Shown piece by piece: positions 1 through 6,894 of a DNA stretch of 64,000 bases (positions are counted from its first letter, which is position 1; each line of letters begins with the position of its first letter). The translations under genes were made by a program, and so were the position numbers. Below the pieces are notes generated by a model. It made no database searches, was not told the origin of the DNA, and saw nothing but the letters and a program-made list of their open reading frames with translations. The stretch comes from Clostridia bacterium. Lineage in GTDB: Bacteria; Bacillota; Clostridia; Christensenellales; Borkfalkiaceae. The DNA lies in assembly GCA_017468085.1 (NCBI GenBank), contig JAFUJR010000027.1, positions 1 through 64,000 on the forward strand, given 5' to 3'.

Positions 1-174
1 GTCGGCGACGGCAGGGCGGAAATTTCGGCGGGCGTTAATATGGGCGCGTTGACGATTGGAAGATTGCCTAAGACGGCAACGCGTCAAAGAGAGTTGCAAA
101 AGGGCTTGGGCGTACATATTCTCGTGGAAGATTATACTTCAGATGAATTGATGGCTTTGATGAAAAAAGAGTAG
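1..174 (+). CDS. HAD-superfamily hydrolase, C-terminal end only
   Basis: The open frame enters from the left edge and stops at 172-174, giving the last 57 residues. It begins VGDGRAEISAGVNMGA, which resembles the last HAD motif (GD followed by a small-residue-rich stretch and G-[VA]-T-I/V) that holds the Mg-binding acidic residue. The end, with LGVHILVEDYTSDELMALM, resembles the closing helix of phosphatase-type HAD proteins. The substrate cannot be told from this fragment. It is followed immediately by a glycosidase fragment, so it may belong to a lost sugar-phosphate locus. The family call is reasonable; anything finer would be a guess. Confidence 0.55.
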   Translation, partial: VGDGRAEISAGVNMGALTIGRLPKTATRQRELQKGLGVHILVEDYTSDELMALMKKE

Positions 175-190
175 CGAGTTCTTACAATCC

Positions 191-451
191 GTGGCTGATA
201 AGCCCGAGGGCTCTTACCGTTTCCAAAACGTTGCGTTGCCTCACCGTGGTGGACAATATTTTGACGGCATGAGTACGCACAATACTTGCGTTAAGGAATA
301 TAAAGGCAAGTTTTATCTTTACTATATGGGTACGACGGGCGGGGATATTCCTACATTTTTACAGGCCGTTTCTGTACAATATGGAGAGGAAACTTGGGAT
401 AGGAAACGTATTATACGTTTGTTGCATTTTACATACAAAGTATGCCCTTAA
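191..451 (+). pseudogene. Remnant of GH43/GH117-like glycosidase
   Basis: The frame carries PEGSYRFQNVALPHRGG, then YFDGMSTHNTCVKEYKGKFY and LYYMGTTGG. This resembles the five-bladed-propeller glycosidases of the GH43/GH117 type, where the segment reads roughly PEGPF-F-NV-LPPRGG-YWDG-M-HNP-I--YLLYYIGTT. Only about 60 residues match; both the N-terminal catalytic part and everything after GTTGG are absent. The last 30 codons look unrelated to the family. There is no ribosome binding site before the GTG at 191, and the frame continues upstream only to a stop overlapping the HAD gene. It is interpreted as a decayed gene fragment. Family assignment is from memory of the motif. Confidence 0.5.
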
Positions 452-679
452 TGAAGGATAAATTTGGGGGCAATTTGTGGGGTAAATAGTGGAATGGATA
501 CAAAAACGCCCGTTTTTGAATATTGGTACGAGCCTCTGACTCCGTCATCCATAATTGAATGGCGAAGTTACTTTAAACCACGATATTTGATATGTAAAAA
601 TGTGCATTGAGTTCGAGTGAGCAACGCTTGCGTTGTTCATTTTCTAATTGATTTTTTTAGAATTTATGCGAGAAATTAT
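452..679. other. Intergenic stretch with weak hairpin
   Basis: No credible reading frame is seen. A 9-bp stem (618-626 with 631-639, loop CTTG) is followed by a T-rich stretch and could be a weak terminator. The rest looks like eroded coding DNA but cannot be assigned. Confidence 0.35.
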
Positions 680-708
680 TTGCAAAAAAATTCTAATTAT
701 GATAAAAT
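680..708 (+). promoter_or_regulatory. Promoter for MATE gene
   Basis: TTGCAA at 680-685 and TAAAAT at 703-708 with a 17-bp spacer. Predicted start of transcription is about 715, giving a leader of about 72 nt before the MATE start codon. Confidence 0.6.
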
Positions 709-731
709 GATCGATAGTGAGTAGTCGAAAG

Positions 732-770
732 GCGTAAGTCCAGCTAAAGTTGGACTTGCGCTATTTTTTT
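732..770 (+). terminator. Leader hairpin with T-tract (attenuator-like)
   Basis: An 11-bp stem (732-742 with 751-761, one G-T pair) around an 8-nt loop is followed by a run of Ts at 764-770, the form of an intrinsic terminator. It lies between the promoter at 680-708 and the ribosome binding site (GGAGG, 776-780) of the MATE gene. It therefore looks like an attenuator rather than the end of an upstream gene. No known riboswitch was recognised in the short leader. Confidence 0.6.
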
Positions 771-786
771 GTCTTGGAGGTATAAA

Positions 787-2178
787 ATGACAGAAAATAA
801 AATGGGGACTAAAAAAATCAGTAGATTGATATGGTCGATGGGCTTGCCTATGATATTATCAATGGTCCTGCAAGCGTTGTATAACGTTGTCGATACGATG
901 TTCGTTATCAATATGGGGGAAGAAGGCGCACTTGGAAATCTCGCGCTTTCGGCGGCGTTTCCCGTTCAAATATTGATGATTGCAATCGGCGTTGGTTCAG
1001 GCGTCGGTATTAACGCTATGCTTTCCAAAAATCTTGGCGAAGGAAACAAAAAAATCGTAAATAAAATTGCAGGAAACGGGATTTTTTTAATCGGTGTTTT
1101 TTATGTAATTTTCCTTTTGTTCGGGTTGTTTTTGGCAAAACCCTATATGCGCTTAATGTCGGATAATGAAACCGTCGTTGAAATGGGAACGGAATACTTG
1201 ATGATATGTTGTTGCATTTCTATCGGCTCAATCGGTTTTGCAATAGCGGAGCGTTTCTTAATGGCAACGGGGAAAACGTTGTTTTCTATGATTTCACAGG
1301 TCGCAGGCGCGCTGACGAATATCGTTCTCGATTACGTATTTATCTACCCTTTGCAAATGGGCATTGCAGGTGCGGCGTATGCGACTGTCATAGGTCAAAT
1401 CGTATCGTTTTTACTCGCTATGATATTGCATTATACTACAAATAAAGAAATCGACGGCAACCCCAAATATATTCAGCCTGAATGGCGTATCATTAAAAAT
1501 ATTTATAAAATCGGATTTCCCGCATTTTTAATGCAAGGTATGCTTGCACTTATGATGTTTGGGGTGCTTTTGATTATCGGTACAATAGACGATATTTATA
1601 CCGTCAATTTGCTGTCGGGGAGTTACGGCATTTACTATAAATTAATGCAAACCGCATTGTTTGCGGCGTTCGGTTTATCAAATACTTTGATTTCCATAAC
1701 TTCTTATAATTACGGTATGAAAGATTATACGAGAGTAAAAGAAACGATAAAATACGGTATTATAAGTTCGCTGATCGTAACGGCTGTTTTAACGATTTTT
1801 TATCAAGTTTTGGCAAATCCGATTTCCAACCTATTTGCGCTTACAATCGAAGAATCGTCCATTGTCGCAAAGAGCGATATAATAAAAATGTGTCAGCTTG
1901 CTTTGCATATAGCGACAATCGGCTATATTTTTATGGGTTTCAGCGTTGCGATTCAAGGTGTTTTGCAAGGCTTTAACGAAGTGTATTCGCCTTTGATAAT
2001 TTCGGCGTTACGTTTAATCGTTTTGGTTTTGCCGATAGCGTTTTTATTTACTTTAAGTCCGAATGTTTCCACGCTTATATGGTGGACGTTCCCGATAGCA
2101 GAAGTCATAACGGCGATAGTGTCGTATTTCTTATTAAGGCTGTCTATAAAAAAGAACTTGGTAGATATAGCAATCTAA
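787..2178 (+). CDS. MATE family multidrug/metabolite exporter
   Basis: 463-residue integral membrane protein with about twelve hydrophobic segments. It fits the MATE fold: an N-terminal MILSMVLQALYNVVDTMF segment, typical of MatE domain starts (P-M-xxN-xYNxVDxxF), then a duplicated six-helix bundle, the second half starting near residue 240 (KIGFPAFLMQ). Family members export cationic drugs or metabolites against Na+ or H+. The start at 787 is chosen because GGAGG lies 7 bases upstream; a longer reading from a TTG at 769 would overlap the leader hairpin. It is monocistronic, with its own promoter and an attenuator-like hairpin. A second MATE gene at 38738 is only distantly similar. The substrate is unknown. 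Confidence 0.9.
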   Translation: MTENKMGTKKISRLIWSMGLPMILSMVLQALYNVVDTMFVINMGEEGALGNLALSAAFPVQILMIAIGVGSGVGINAMLSKNLGEGNKKIVNKIAGNGIFLIGVFYVIFLLFGLFLAKPYMRLMSDNETVVEMGTEYLMICCCISIGSIGFAIAERFLMATGKTLFSMISQVAGALTNIVLDYVFIYPLQMGIAGAAYATVIGQIVSFLLAMILHYTTNKEIDGNPKYIQPEWRIIKNIYKIGFPAFLMQGMLALMMFGVLLIIGTIDDIYTVNLLSGSYGIYYKLMQTALFAAFGLSNTLISITSYNYGMKDYTRVKETIKYGIISSLIVTAVLTIFYQVLANPISNLFALTIEESSIVAKSDIIKMCQLALHIATIGYIFMGFSVAIQGVLQGFNEVYSPLIISALRLIVLVLPIAFLFTLSPNVSTLIWWTFPIAEVITAIVSYFLLRLSIKKNLVDIAI

Positions 2179-2212
2179 AAGTTCTAATTTAGGTTGGTTA
2201 AGATTCGCCAAT

Positions 2213-2250
2213 AAATCCCTAAACCGAACGTGGTCCGGTTTAGGGATTTT
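2213..2250 (+). terminator. Terminator after MATE gene, end of repeat copy A
   Basis: A 14-bp stem (AAATCCCTAAACCG paired with CGGTTTAGGGATTT) around a short loop, followed by a TTGC-T-rich stretch. The same hairpin in slightly changed form lies next to tRNA-Glu at 57728-57764, so it is also part of the dispersed repeat. Confidence 0.6.
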
Positions 2251-2373
2251 GCTTTGTTTGGCTCGTACGGGTCGACTTGGTTCTATGGTTTGCGCGCGGC
2301 AAGTTATTGCCGACGCCCTGCCGAGAGGGGCTTCGTTTGCGGGCTTTCGCAGATACCCGTACGGGGTACATTT
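2213..2373 (-). repeat. Dispersed repeat, copy A (inverted relative to the others)
   Basis: Read on the minus strand, this matches the repeat beside tRNA-Glu (57613-57764). The shared order is a CCCGTACGGGTATCTGC-like start, a CCCCT...CTCGGCAGGGCGTCGG segment, then AATAACTTGCC, then AACCATAGAACCAAGTC and CCGTACG, and finally the AAAGCAAAATCCCTAAACCG hairpin. It is partly eroded compared with copies B-D. No reading frame is conserved between copies. Confidence 0.6.
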
Positions 2374-2439
2374 ATTGTAAAATGAAAAAATGTCTGCCCC
2401 ACCCATGTACGCGTTGAAATGAAAAATTTAATAAAAATT

Positions 2440-2485
2440 AACGGCGGTTTTGCGTTTAAAATAAGCGCGAAAGCCGCCGTTTTTT
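2440..2485 (+). terminator. Strong intrinsic terminator
   Basis: AACGGCGGTTTTGCG pairs with CGCGAAAGCCGCCGTT (one bulge), followed by TTTTT. The nearest upstream gene is the MATE gene 260 bp away, so the transcript it terminates is unclear; it may belong to a deleted gene. Confidence 0.65.
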
Positions 2486-2620
2486 CAGTCTTTAAGTTGG
2501 TAAGTTAGTAAGTAAAAATAGGACGGCACCAAAACCTAAGCGCCGCAGGTACGCTCGCAAAAGTCAAGGCGTCGTCAAATCCTCTTTCGTTGATGAATAA
2601 TATAGTCAGCATTTTATAAA

Positions 2621-3175
2621 ATGCTTATTAATTTTTATTCTGTGGTTTCAGAGTCTAAAGTTTTTTTTATTGGTTTATTTGTTCGGTATCAATTTTCCAG
2701 TGGCGGAACAGAGCTTTTAGGTAGATTGATTTCGAGGTGGATAAAGAGGTTGAATATTCCCGTATGCGTGGGGGTGTTGGACGGTATTATCGTTGTCGCA
2801 GGGGCGATTGTAACAAAGACCCCTTCTAATATGCTGTATGCGCTAATCGTTATATTTGTTAGCACAAAAGTATCGGAAATCATACTCGTCGGTTTGGAAA
2901 AATCAAAGCTGTGTATTATTATTTCGGATAAAGGGGAAGAGATAGCGGGAGAGTTGCTAGAAAAAAGCCCGCGAGGGATAACAATGTGGGAAGGGCAGGG
3001 TATGTATACGCACAAAGAACATAACGTCTTACTCACTTGTGTAAAAAATCATCAGCTTACACAATTAAAACAGATTGTAAACAGTGTGGATGAAAATGCT
3101 TTTATTATCATAAATGAATCGATAGAAGTACGAGGACAGGGATTTAAAGCATTGAATGATAATGAAAAGGGGTAA
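2621..3175 (+). pseudogene. Truncated YitT/DUF2179 membrane protein
   Basis: 184 codons. From about residue 28, GGTELLGRLISRWIK then a hydrophobic stretch (VCVGVLDGIIVVAGAIV) matches the latter part of the YitT membrane domain. Residues about 95-180 match the cytoplasmic DUF2179 domain, including GITMWEGQGMYT, a good fit to its G-x-G-x-YT core. Family members are usually about 280 residues with five or more membrane helices; here the first half is missing. The first 25 codons look like a frame-shifted remnant of the lost GIG-x-G-L-x-F region. No ribosome binding site precedes the ATG. Probably a pseudogene, though an expressed short form cannot be excluded. Confidence 0.65.
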
Positions 3176-3502
3176 ATATAGATAGAGGATAAAGTTTCAG
3201 TCGCCACTGTCATATTGTCATTGTTTTTCCAATAAAACGGGAGATAAGAACAGGATTTTAAACGTATAAATTGCGGTGGAAGAAGAAAAACCACGTAACA
3301 GAACGGTTTGAGATTAAAACGATGAAAAAAGAACAGTGCGTGTTTATGTGTTGCTTAAAAAAAAGTATTTTCAAGGGGATATTCTTAAAAAGGCAGTATA
3401 TCAAGCCATTAAAAATCAATCAAATCCATCCCAATCAAAAATGAGAAGTGCAACTTTATTTTCTAAAGCTGCACTTTTAAAATTTGAGCAATTTTATTTC
3501 GC
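3176..3502. other. Intergenic stretch without a recognisable gene
   Basis: AT-rich. One open stretch (3336-3530) has lysine-rich composition but no ribosome binding site and no recognisable motif. An imperfect hairpin at about 3451-3478 (AGTGCA/TGCACT ends) followed by TTTT may be a weak terminator. Confidence 0.4.
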
Positions 3503-3536
3503 TCACTACGCAAAATTTGCTACACAATGAACAAAA
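3486..3536 (+). repeat. Direct repeat, left copy flanking the collagen-like gene
   Basis: The core CTCACTACGCAAAATTTGCT recurs as TTCACTACGCAAAATTTGCT at 4711-4758, on the other side of the collagen-like gene. The similarity continues through a following CARTRAACAAA and a preceding GAGC-ATTT-ATTT. Inside each copy is a GCAAAATTTGC palindrome. Confidence 0.65.
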
Positions 3537-3632
3537 AAAGAATAAGCAAAGGTAAAGAAAATAAACATAGAACCTCTTTTAAAGCGAAAATCATATTATA
3601 AAATATATCAACTTAAGTGAAGAGGTCTTTTT

Positions 3633-4655
3633 ATGAACAGACAACATTGTTGTAATGGTTGCTGCAACAACCCGTGTTGTTGCCACGAAAATCAACCTTT
3701 CTTTGGGAATCCTTGCATAGTTTGCCCAGAAGGAAGACAAGGTCCTCCAGGCGTTCGAGGACCGGCGGGTCCCGTAGGCCCGGCAGGTCCGCAAGGTATT
3801 CAAGGTGAAACGGGTCCCGTAGGTCCGGCAGGTCCACAAGGTATTCAAGGCGAAACGGGTCCCGTAGGCCCGGCAGGTCCGCAAGGAATTCAGGGTGAAG
3901 TAGGTCCCGTAGGTCCGGCAGGTCCACAAGGTATTCAAGGCGAAACGGGTCCCGTCGGTCCAGCAGGTCCACAAGGTATTCAAGGTGAAACGGGTCCCGT
4001 AGGTCCGGCAGGTCCGCAAGGTATTCAAGGCGAAACGGGTCCCGTAGGCCCGGCAGGTCCACAAGGTATTCAAGGTGAAACGGGTCCCGTAGGCCCAGCA
4101 GGTCCGCAAGGTATTCAAGGCGAAGTAGGTCCCGTAGGTCCGGCAGGTCCGCAAGGTATTCAAGGCGAAGTAGGTCCCGTAGGTCCGGCAGGTCCACAAG
4201 GTATTCAAGGTGAAACGGGTCCTGCAGGAGGAGTTTTAAGTTTTGCTGATTTTTATGCTTTGATGCCGCCCGATAATGCCGCTACGGTAGCGCCTGGAAC
4301 GGACGTTAGCTTTCCCCAAGACGGACCGAACAGCGGTACGGATATTACCAGACTTGGCGCAGACTCGTTTGAGTTAGGTCCTATCGGCACTTACCAAGTT
4401 TTATTTCAAGTAAGCGTTACGGAAGCAGGTCAGTTGATTCTGACCTTGAACGACGAAGATTTGGCTTATACGGTTGCAGGACGCGCGACAGGCACGTCGC
4501 AAATCGTCGGCATGGCTTTGGTGGAAACTACTACCGAAAATTCCGTATTGACCGTTCGCAATCCCGCAGGTACGGCTGCAGCGCTAACGATTACGCCGTT
4601 AGCAGGCGGTGTCCATCCCGTTTCTGCTCATTTAGTAATCATGCAAATTCAATAG
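3633..4655 (+). CDS. Collagen-like surface/spore protein with C-terminal BclA-type domain
   Basis: 340 residues in three parts. Residues 1-35 are Cys-rich ([12 protein letters not shown]) with no classical signal peptide. Residues 36-198 are uninterrupted Gly-X-Y triplets containing ten copies of a 15-residue unit ([15 protein letters not shown], with ET or EV), encoded by near-identical 45-bp repeats. The last about 140 residues form a beta-rich domain ([19 protein letters not shown], then SQIVGMALV and [10 protein letters not shown]), typical of the jelly-roll tips of BclA-like exosporium proteins in Bacilli and Clostridia. Such proteins make trimeric collagen filaments on spores or cell surfaces. 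The Cys-rich head could anchor or crosslink them. GAAGAGG at 3617-3623 is the ribosome binding site; a terminator follows. Repeat number is likely to vary between strains. Confidence 0.88.
   Translation: MNRQHCCNGCCNNPCCCHENQPFFGNPCIVCPEGRQGPPGVRGPAGPVGPAGPQGIQGETGPVGPAGPQGIQGETGPVGPAGPQGIQGEVGPVGPAGPQGIQGETGPVGPAGPQGIQGETGPVGPAGPQGIQGETGPVGPAGPQGIQGETGPVGPAGPQGIQGEVGPVGPAGPQGIQGEVGPVGPAGPQGIQGETGPAGGVLSFADFYALMPPDNAATVAPGTDVSFPQDGPNSGTDITRLGADSFELGPIGTYQVLFQVSVTEAGQLILTLNDEDLAYTVAGRATGTSQIVGMALVETTTENSVLTVRNPAGTAAALTITPLAGGVHPVSAHLVIMQIQ
3768..4218 (+). repeat. Ten 45-bp tandem repeats encoding the collagen triplets
   Basis: Each unit encodes five Gly-X-Y triplets. Units differ only at synonymous positions (GGC/GGT, CCG/CCA) and at one Thr/Val codon, so the array probably expands and contracts by slippage or recombination. 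Long open frames on the opposite strand here are artefacts of the repeat. Confidence 0.85.
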
Positions 4656-4664
4656 TTTCTCATG

Positions 4665-4697
4665 CTACCCCTGTTATAAAAACAGGGGTATTTTTTG
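4665..4697 (+). terminator. Terminator of the collagen-like gene
   Basis: TACCCCTGTT pairs with AACAGGGGTA around a 6-nt loop, followed by six Ts. Confidence 0.85.
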
Positions 4698-4710
4698 CTT
4701 TTTAAAAACA

Positions 4711-4758
4711 CGAGCCATTTATTTTCACTACGCAAAATTTGCTATGCAGTAAACAAAG
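4711..4758 (+). repeat. Direct repeat, right copy flanking the collagen-like gene
   Basis: Partner of 3486-3536. The core differs at about 6 positions over roughly 45 bp and lies in the same orientation. Confidence 0.65.
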
Positions 4759-4759
4759 A

Positions 4760-5128
4760 AAAGGGAATTTTATATTTTGCATTTTGTAAAATTATTATAT
4801 CATAGACAAATATACTTTGTAAGGAGGGGGATTAAATAAGGCGACGGGGATATGCCTAAGGGCAGGGCGTCAAAAAATGGATTTTTTCGCATTTAGTATG
4901 CGTAAAACTCTTAAAAATGAGAACGGACGATACCATGAATATGAAGTTTTTACGAGATTCGAACGTTCGTGTTCGCAAAGACTCGAATCTATAAGAGAAT
5001 GAGGAGTTGAAATAAATATTCAACTTGCGGTGGAATAATTTCTAAATTTCAGTTATTGACTAAATTTTAAAAGTTTGATATTATTTTATTGTAGCTACAA
5101 TGAATATTAAAAATTATAAGGAGATATT
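4760..5128. other. Intergenic stretch, possible tiny ORF
   Basis: An unusually strong Shine-Dalgarno-like AAGGAGGGGG at about 4821-4830 has no start codon at normal spacing (the next ATG, at 4852, is about 20 bases away and yields 14 codons). A 34-codon frame at 4898-5002 (MRKTLKNENGRYHEYEV...) has no ribosome binding site. Both are probably relics. An inverted pair (GATTCGAACGTTCG and nearby CGAATC) sits at about 4954-4990. Confidence 0.35.
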
Positions 5129-5626
5129 ATGAACGAAATAGGTCAATATATAAAAAAATTAAGGAAGGGAAAGGGATTAACTCAAACACAACTTGCAGAT
5201 AAATTGAACATTTCTTTTCAATCTGTTAGCAAATGGGAAGTTGGAGAAACTTTGCCGGATACGAATATTTTATTAGCGTTATGTGATGAATTGGATACGA
5301 CTGTTGATACGTTATTAAATGGTGGTATAATAGAAAATAAAAGGAGAAAAGTAATTAAAGTTGAATCAATTGTAGATGGGTTTAAACATTTGGCAATTGT
5401 AAAAGATTCTTTTGGAGAAGAGAGTTATTTTTACCAAGGTGTAGTTGAAGGGATTAGTGCAAAAATGAATTTTAATTTTGAGGATACGTTAAAAGAAAAT
5501 CCTGAAGTTTTATACACGGAAGTATTACTTGGCTACTTATCCAGAGGCTACAGTGTTGATATAGAAGAAGCTAAAAGATGGATACATAAAAACAAATATA
5601 TAGAAGAAATTAAGAAAAGAATGTAA
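5129..5626 (+). CDS. XRE-family transcriptional regulator
   Basis: 165 residues. Residues 4-60 form a Cro/C1-type helix-turn-helix (IKKLRKGKGLTQTQLADKLN, then SFQSVSKWEVGETLPDTNIL). The VSKWE-G-xxPD signature is typical of Firmicutes XRE regulators that control nearby or metabolic genes. The remaining 100 residues hold no recognised effector domain; a GxxxxIDIEEAKRWI-like tail (YSVDIEEAKRWIHKNKYI) suggests a small helical dimerisation or sensor module. AAGGAG sits 7 bases before the ATG. It is AT-rich like its neighbours and has no clear target gene, since the flanks are decayed. Probably intact. Confidence 0.8.
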   Translation: MNEIGQYIKKLRKGKGLTQTQLADKLNISFQSVSKWEVGETLPDTNILLALCDELDTTVDTLLNGGIIENKRRKVIKVESIVDGFKHLAIVKDSFGEESYFYQGVVEGISAKMNFNFEDTLKENPEVLYTEVLLGYLSRGYSVDIEEAKRWIHKNKYIEEIKKRM

Positions 5627-5639
5627 TATATAACCGTAT

Positions 5640-5965
5640 TAGCTTATTTGTAAAATTCAAGTTATTGCGCAAACATAAAATTCGTGAAGTGTGGTAGACG
5701 CAAGGCGGACGTATTGAAGTTGGTGAAACTCCAATAGAAACCGCTAAAAGAGAATTATTTAAGGGAAGCGGCGTATTGGATGCCGAAATTTATTCGGTAC
5801 GCGATTATTATGAATATAATAAATGGTCAAGTTTTTGTGGCTATTGTAAATTTATTTAGCGCATTGCCTAATTTTGAAATGAAAGAAATAAGAACTTTTA
5901 TTGAATTGCCGACAAATCTCACGTATTTCCAAAGTTGCCCCTGTGCTTTTTGAGCAAACAAAAAA
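5640..5965 (+). pseudogene. Decayed Nudix hydrolase
   Basis: Between about 5691 and 5830 one frame reads GGRIEVGETPIETAKREL, a clear Nudix box start (G-x5-E-x7-REL). It continues as FKGSGV where an intact box needs EExG[VIL], so the metal-binding glutamates are lost. An in-frame TAG directly precedes the box. After a frame change near 5860, the segment LPNFEMKEIRTFIELPTNLTY and then a VAPVLFEQTK-like end can be read, which is how this subfamily usually finishes. Stops, frame shifts and the broken catalytic motif make this a pseudogene. Confidence 0.75.
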
Positions 5966-6033
5966 AATTTGAACGATAATTTGTAATTTACAGAAATCAA
6001 CCGTCAACTTACGTCGTTTAACGGCGCACTGAC

Positions 6034-6065
6034 AAAAGGATAGACAGGGTTGCCTATCCTTTTTG
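6034..6065 (+). terminator. Terminator left behind after the Nudix pseudogene
   Basis: AAAAGGATAG pairs with CTATCCTTTT around a 10-nt loop, followed by Ts. Confidence 0.75.
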
Positions 6066-6159
6066 TTGGCCCTAATTTCAAACGAATCGGCGTATTATCA
6101 AGCAGATATTTGCATTTGATAAATGCATTTTTTTGTTGAAACCTTTTTGTGCGCAGGGC

Positions 6160-6188
6160 TTGACAGAAAATGGGAAAGGTGTTATAAT
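6160..6188 (+). promoter_or_regulatory. Consensus sigma-A promoter before the broken oxidoreductase
   Basis: Exact TTGACA (6160-6165) and exact TATAAT (6183-6188) with a 17-bp spacer. It now drives a pseudogene. Confidence 0.8.
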
Positions 6189-6248
6189 ACTACAAGAAAA
6201 AAATAAAATAGCGTTTTAGGCGACTTTGCGGATAACCGAGGAAGAAAA

Positions 6249-6736
6249 ATGCACACAAAAAAATTGGTGGTATTCGGATTTGGCGCGAGAGGAGGAATAT
6301 ACGCAACCTTTGCCAAAACCTATCCCGAAAAATTTGATTTATTGGCTATTATTGAAAATAATCCCGATAGATTGGAATTTGCAAAAACGGCTTATCCAAA
6401 CGCACGCGTATTTTCGAATTATCAAGATTTTCTTGCGGAAAAATAGAGGCGGATATCGTTGCGGTGGCAACGCAGGACGAAGACCATAAAGAGCACGCAA
6501 TTGCGATGATGCAGGCGGGCTACGATTTACTTTTGGAAAAACCGATTGCAAACAACGTAGAGGACTGTTTGGCGATATATAAGGCAAGTAAACAATATGA
6601 AAGAAAGGTTATCGTTTGCCACGTGTTGCGTTATACGCCGTTTTATTCCACGGTGAAGAGTATCGTCGACAGCGGAAAGCTCGGCGAGGTGATCACTATC
6701 CACGCAAGCGAAAACGTGCAAAATATCGATAAATAA
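6249..6736 (+). pseudogene. Gfo/Idh/MocA oxidoreductase, frameshifted and truncated
   Basis: The first frame (6249-6446) gives the Rossmann start KLVVFGFGARGGIYA (GxGxxG) and ends LAEK-stop. The second frame resumes at once as EADIVAVATQDEDHKEHA, then LLLEKPIANN (the EKP catalytic motif) and VCHVLRYTPFY. Adding one A to the run of five As at about 6441-6445 would join the frames without a gap, so a one-base deletion is the simplest explanation. The gene then ends after SENVQNIDK, where relatives at 59457 and 61074 continue for about 250 residues more. Frameshift plus missing C-terminal domain argues for true decay, not only sequencing error. It precedes an alpha-mannosidase, much as its relatives accompany the fucosidase. 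Confidence 0.85.
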
Positions 6737-6774
6737 AAAGTCAAAATTCCATACAAAAAATTTTTTTGTAAGCA

Positions 6775-6803
6775 TTGACGAAAGCTCAAAGCGGTAGTAT
6801 AAT
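6775..6803 (+). promoter_or_regulatory. Promoter of the GH38 mannosidase gene
   Basis: TTGACG (6775-6780), 17-bp spacer, TATAAT (6798-6803). Transcription would start near 6810, just upstream of the palindrome at 6821-6839. Confidence 0.75.
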
Positions 6804-6820
6804 ACAATCGTTGGCAGTAG

Positions 6821-6839
6821 TTCACTTTTATAAAGTGAA
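6821..6839. promoter_or_regulatory. Candidate operator palindrome
   Basis: Perfect 8-bp inverted repeat, TTCACTTT-TAT-AAAGTGAA, centred about 20 bp after the predicted transcription start of the mannosidase gene. That is where a dimeric repressor would block elongation or initiation. It could equally be a small 5' mRNA hairpin. Confidence 0.45.
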
Positions 6840-6894
6840 ATTGACGGCATTAAAAAATTTATCCACACGTAAGGGTGGATGGTGAGGAAATATT

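Noticed and set aside
2134..2406. Minus-strand frame over repeat copy A
   Set aside because: No conservation with other copies of the repeat and no translation signals.
3336..3530. 64-codon frame before the collagen-like gene
   Set aside because: No ribosome binding site, and it runs into the flanking direct repeat; composition fits non-coding AT-rich DNA.
3591..4208. Two long minus-strand open frames across the collagen repeats
   Set aside because: They mirror the 45-bp repeats in other frames, have repetitive Trp/Cys/Arg-rich composition and no ribosome binding site. The plus-strand frame is a clear collagen-like protein.
3768..4218. CRISPR-like array of 45-bp repeats
   Set aside because: The units are contiguous with no unique spacers and encode Gly-X-Y triplets in frame.
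4898..5002. 34-codon frame upstream of the XRE gene
   Set aside because: No binding site at normal spacing and no recognised motif; too short to support.
6441..6446. Frameshift in the first oxidoreductase as pure sequencing error
   Set aside because: A homopolymer error is possible for the frame break, but it cannot explain the loss of the whole C-terminal domain after 6736.
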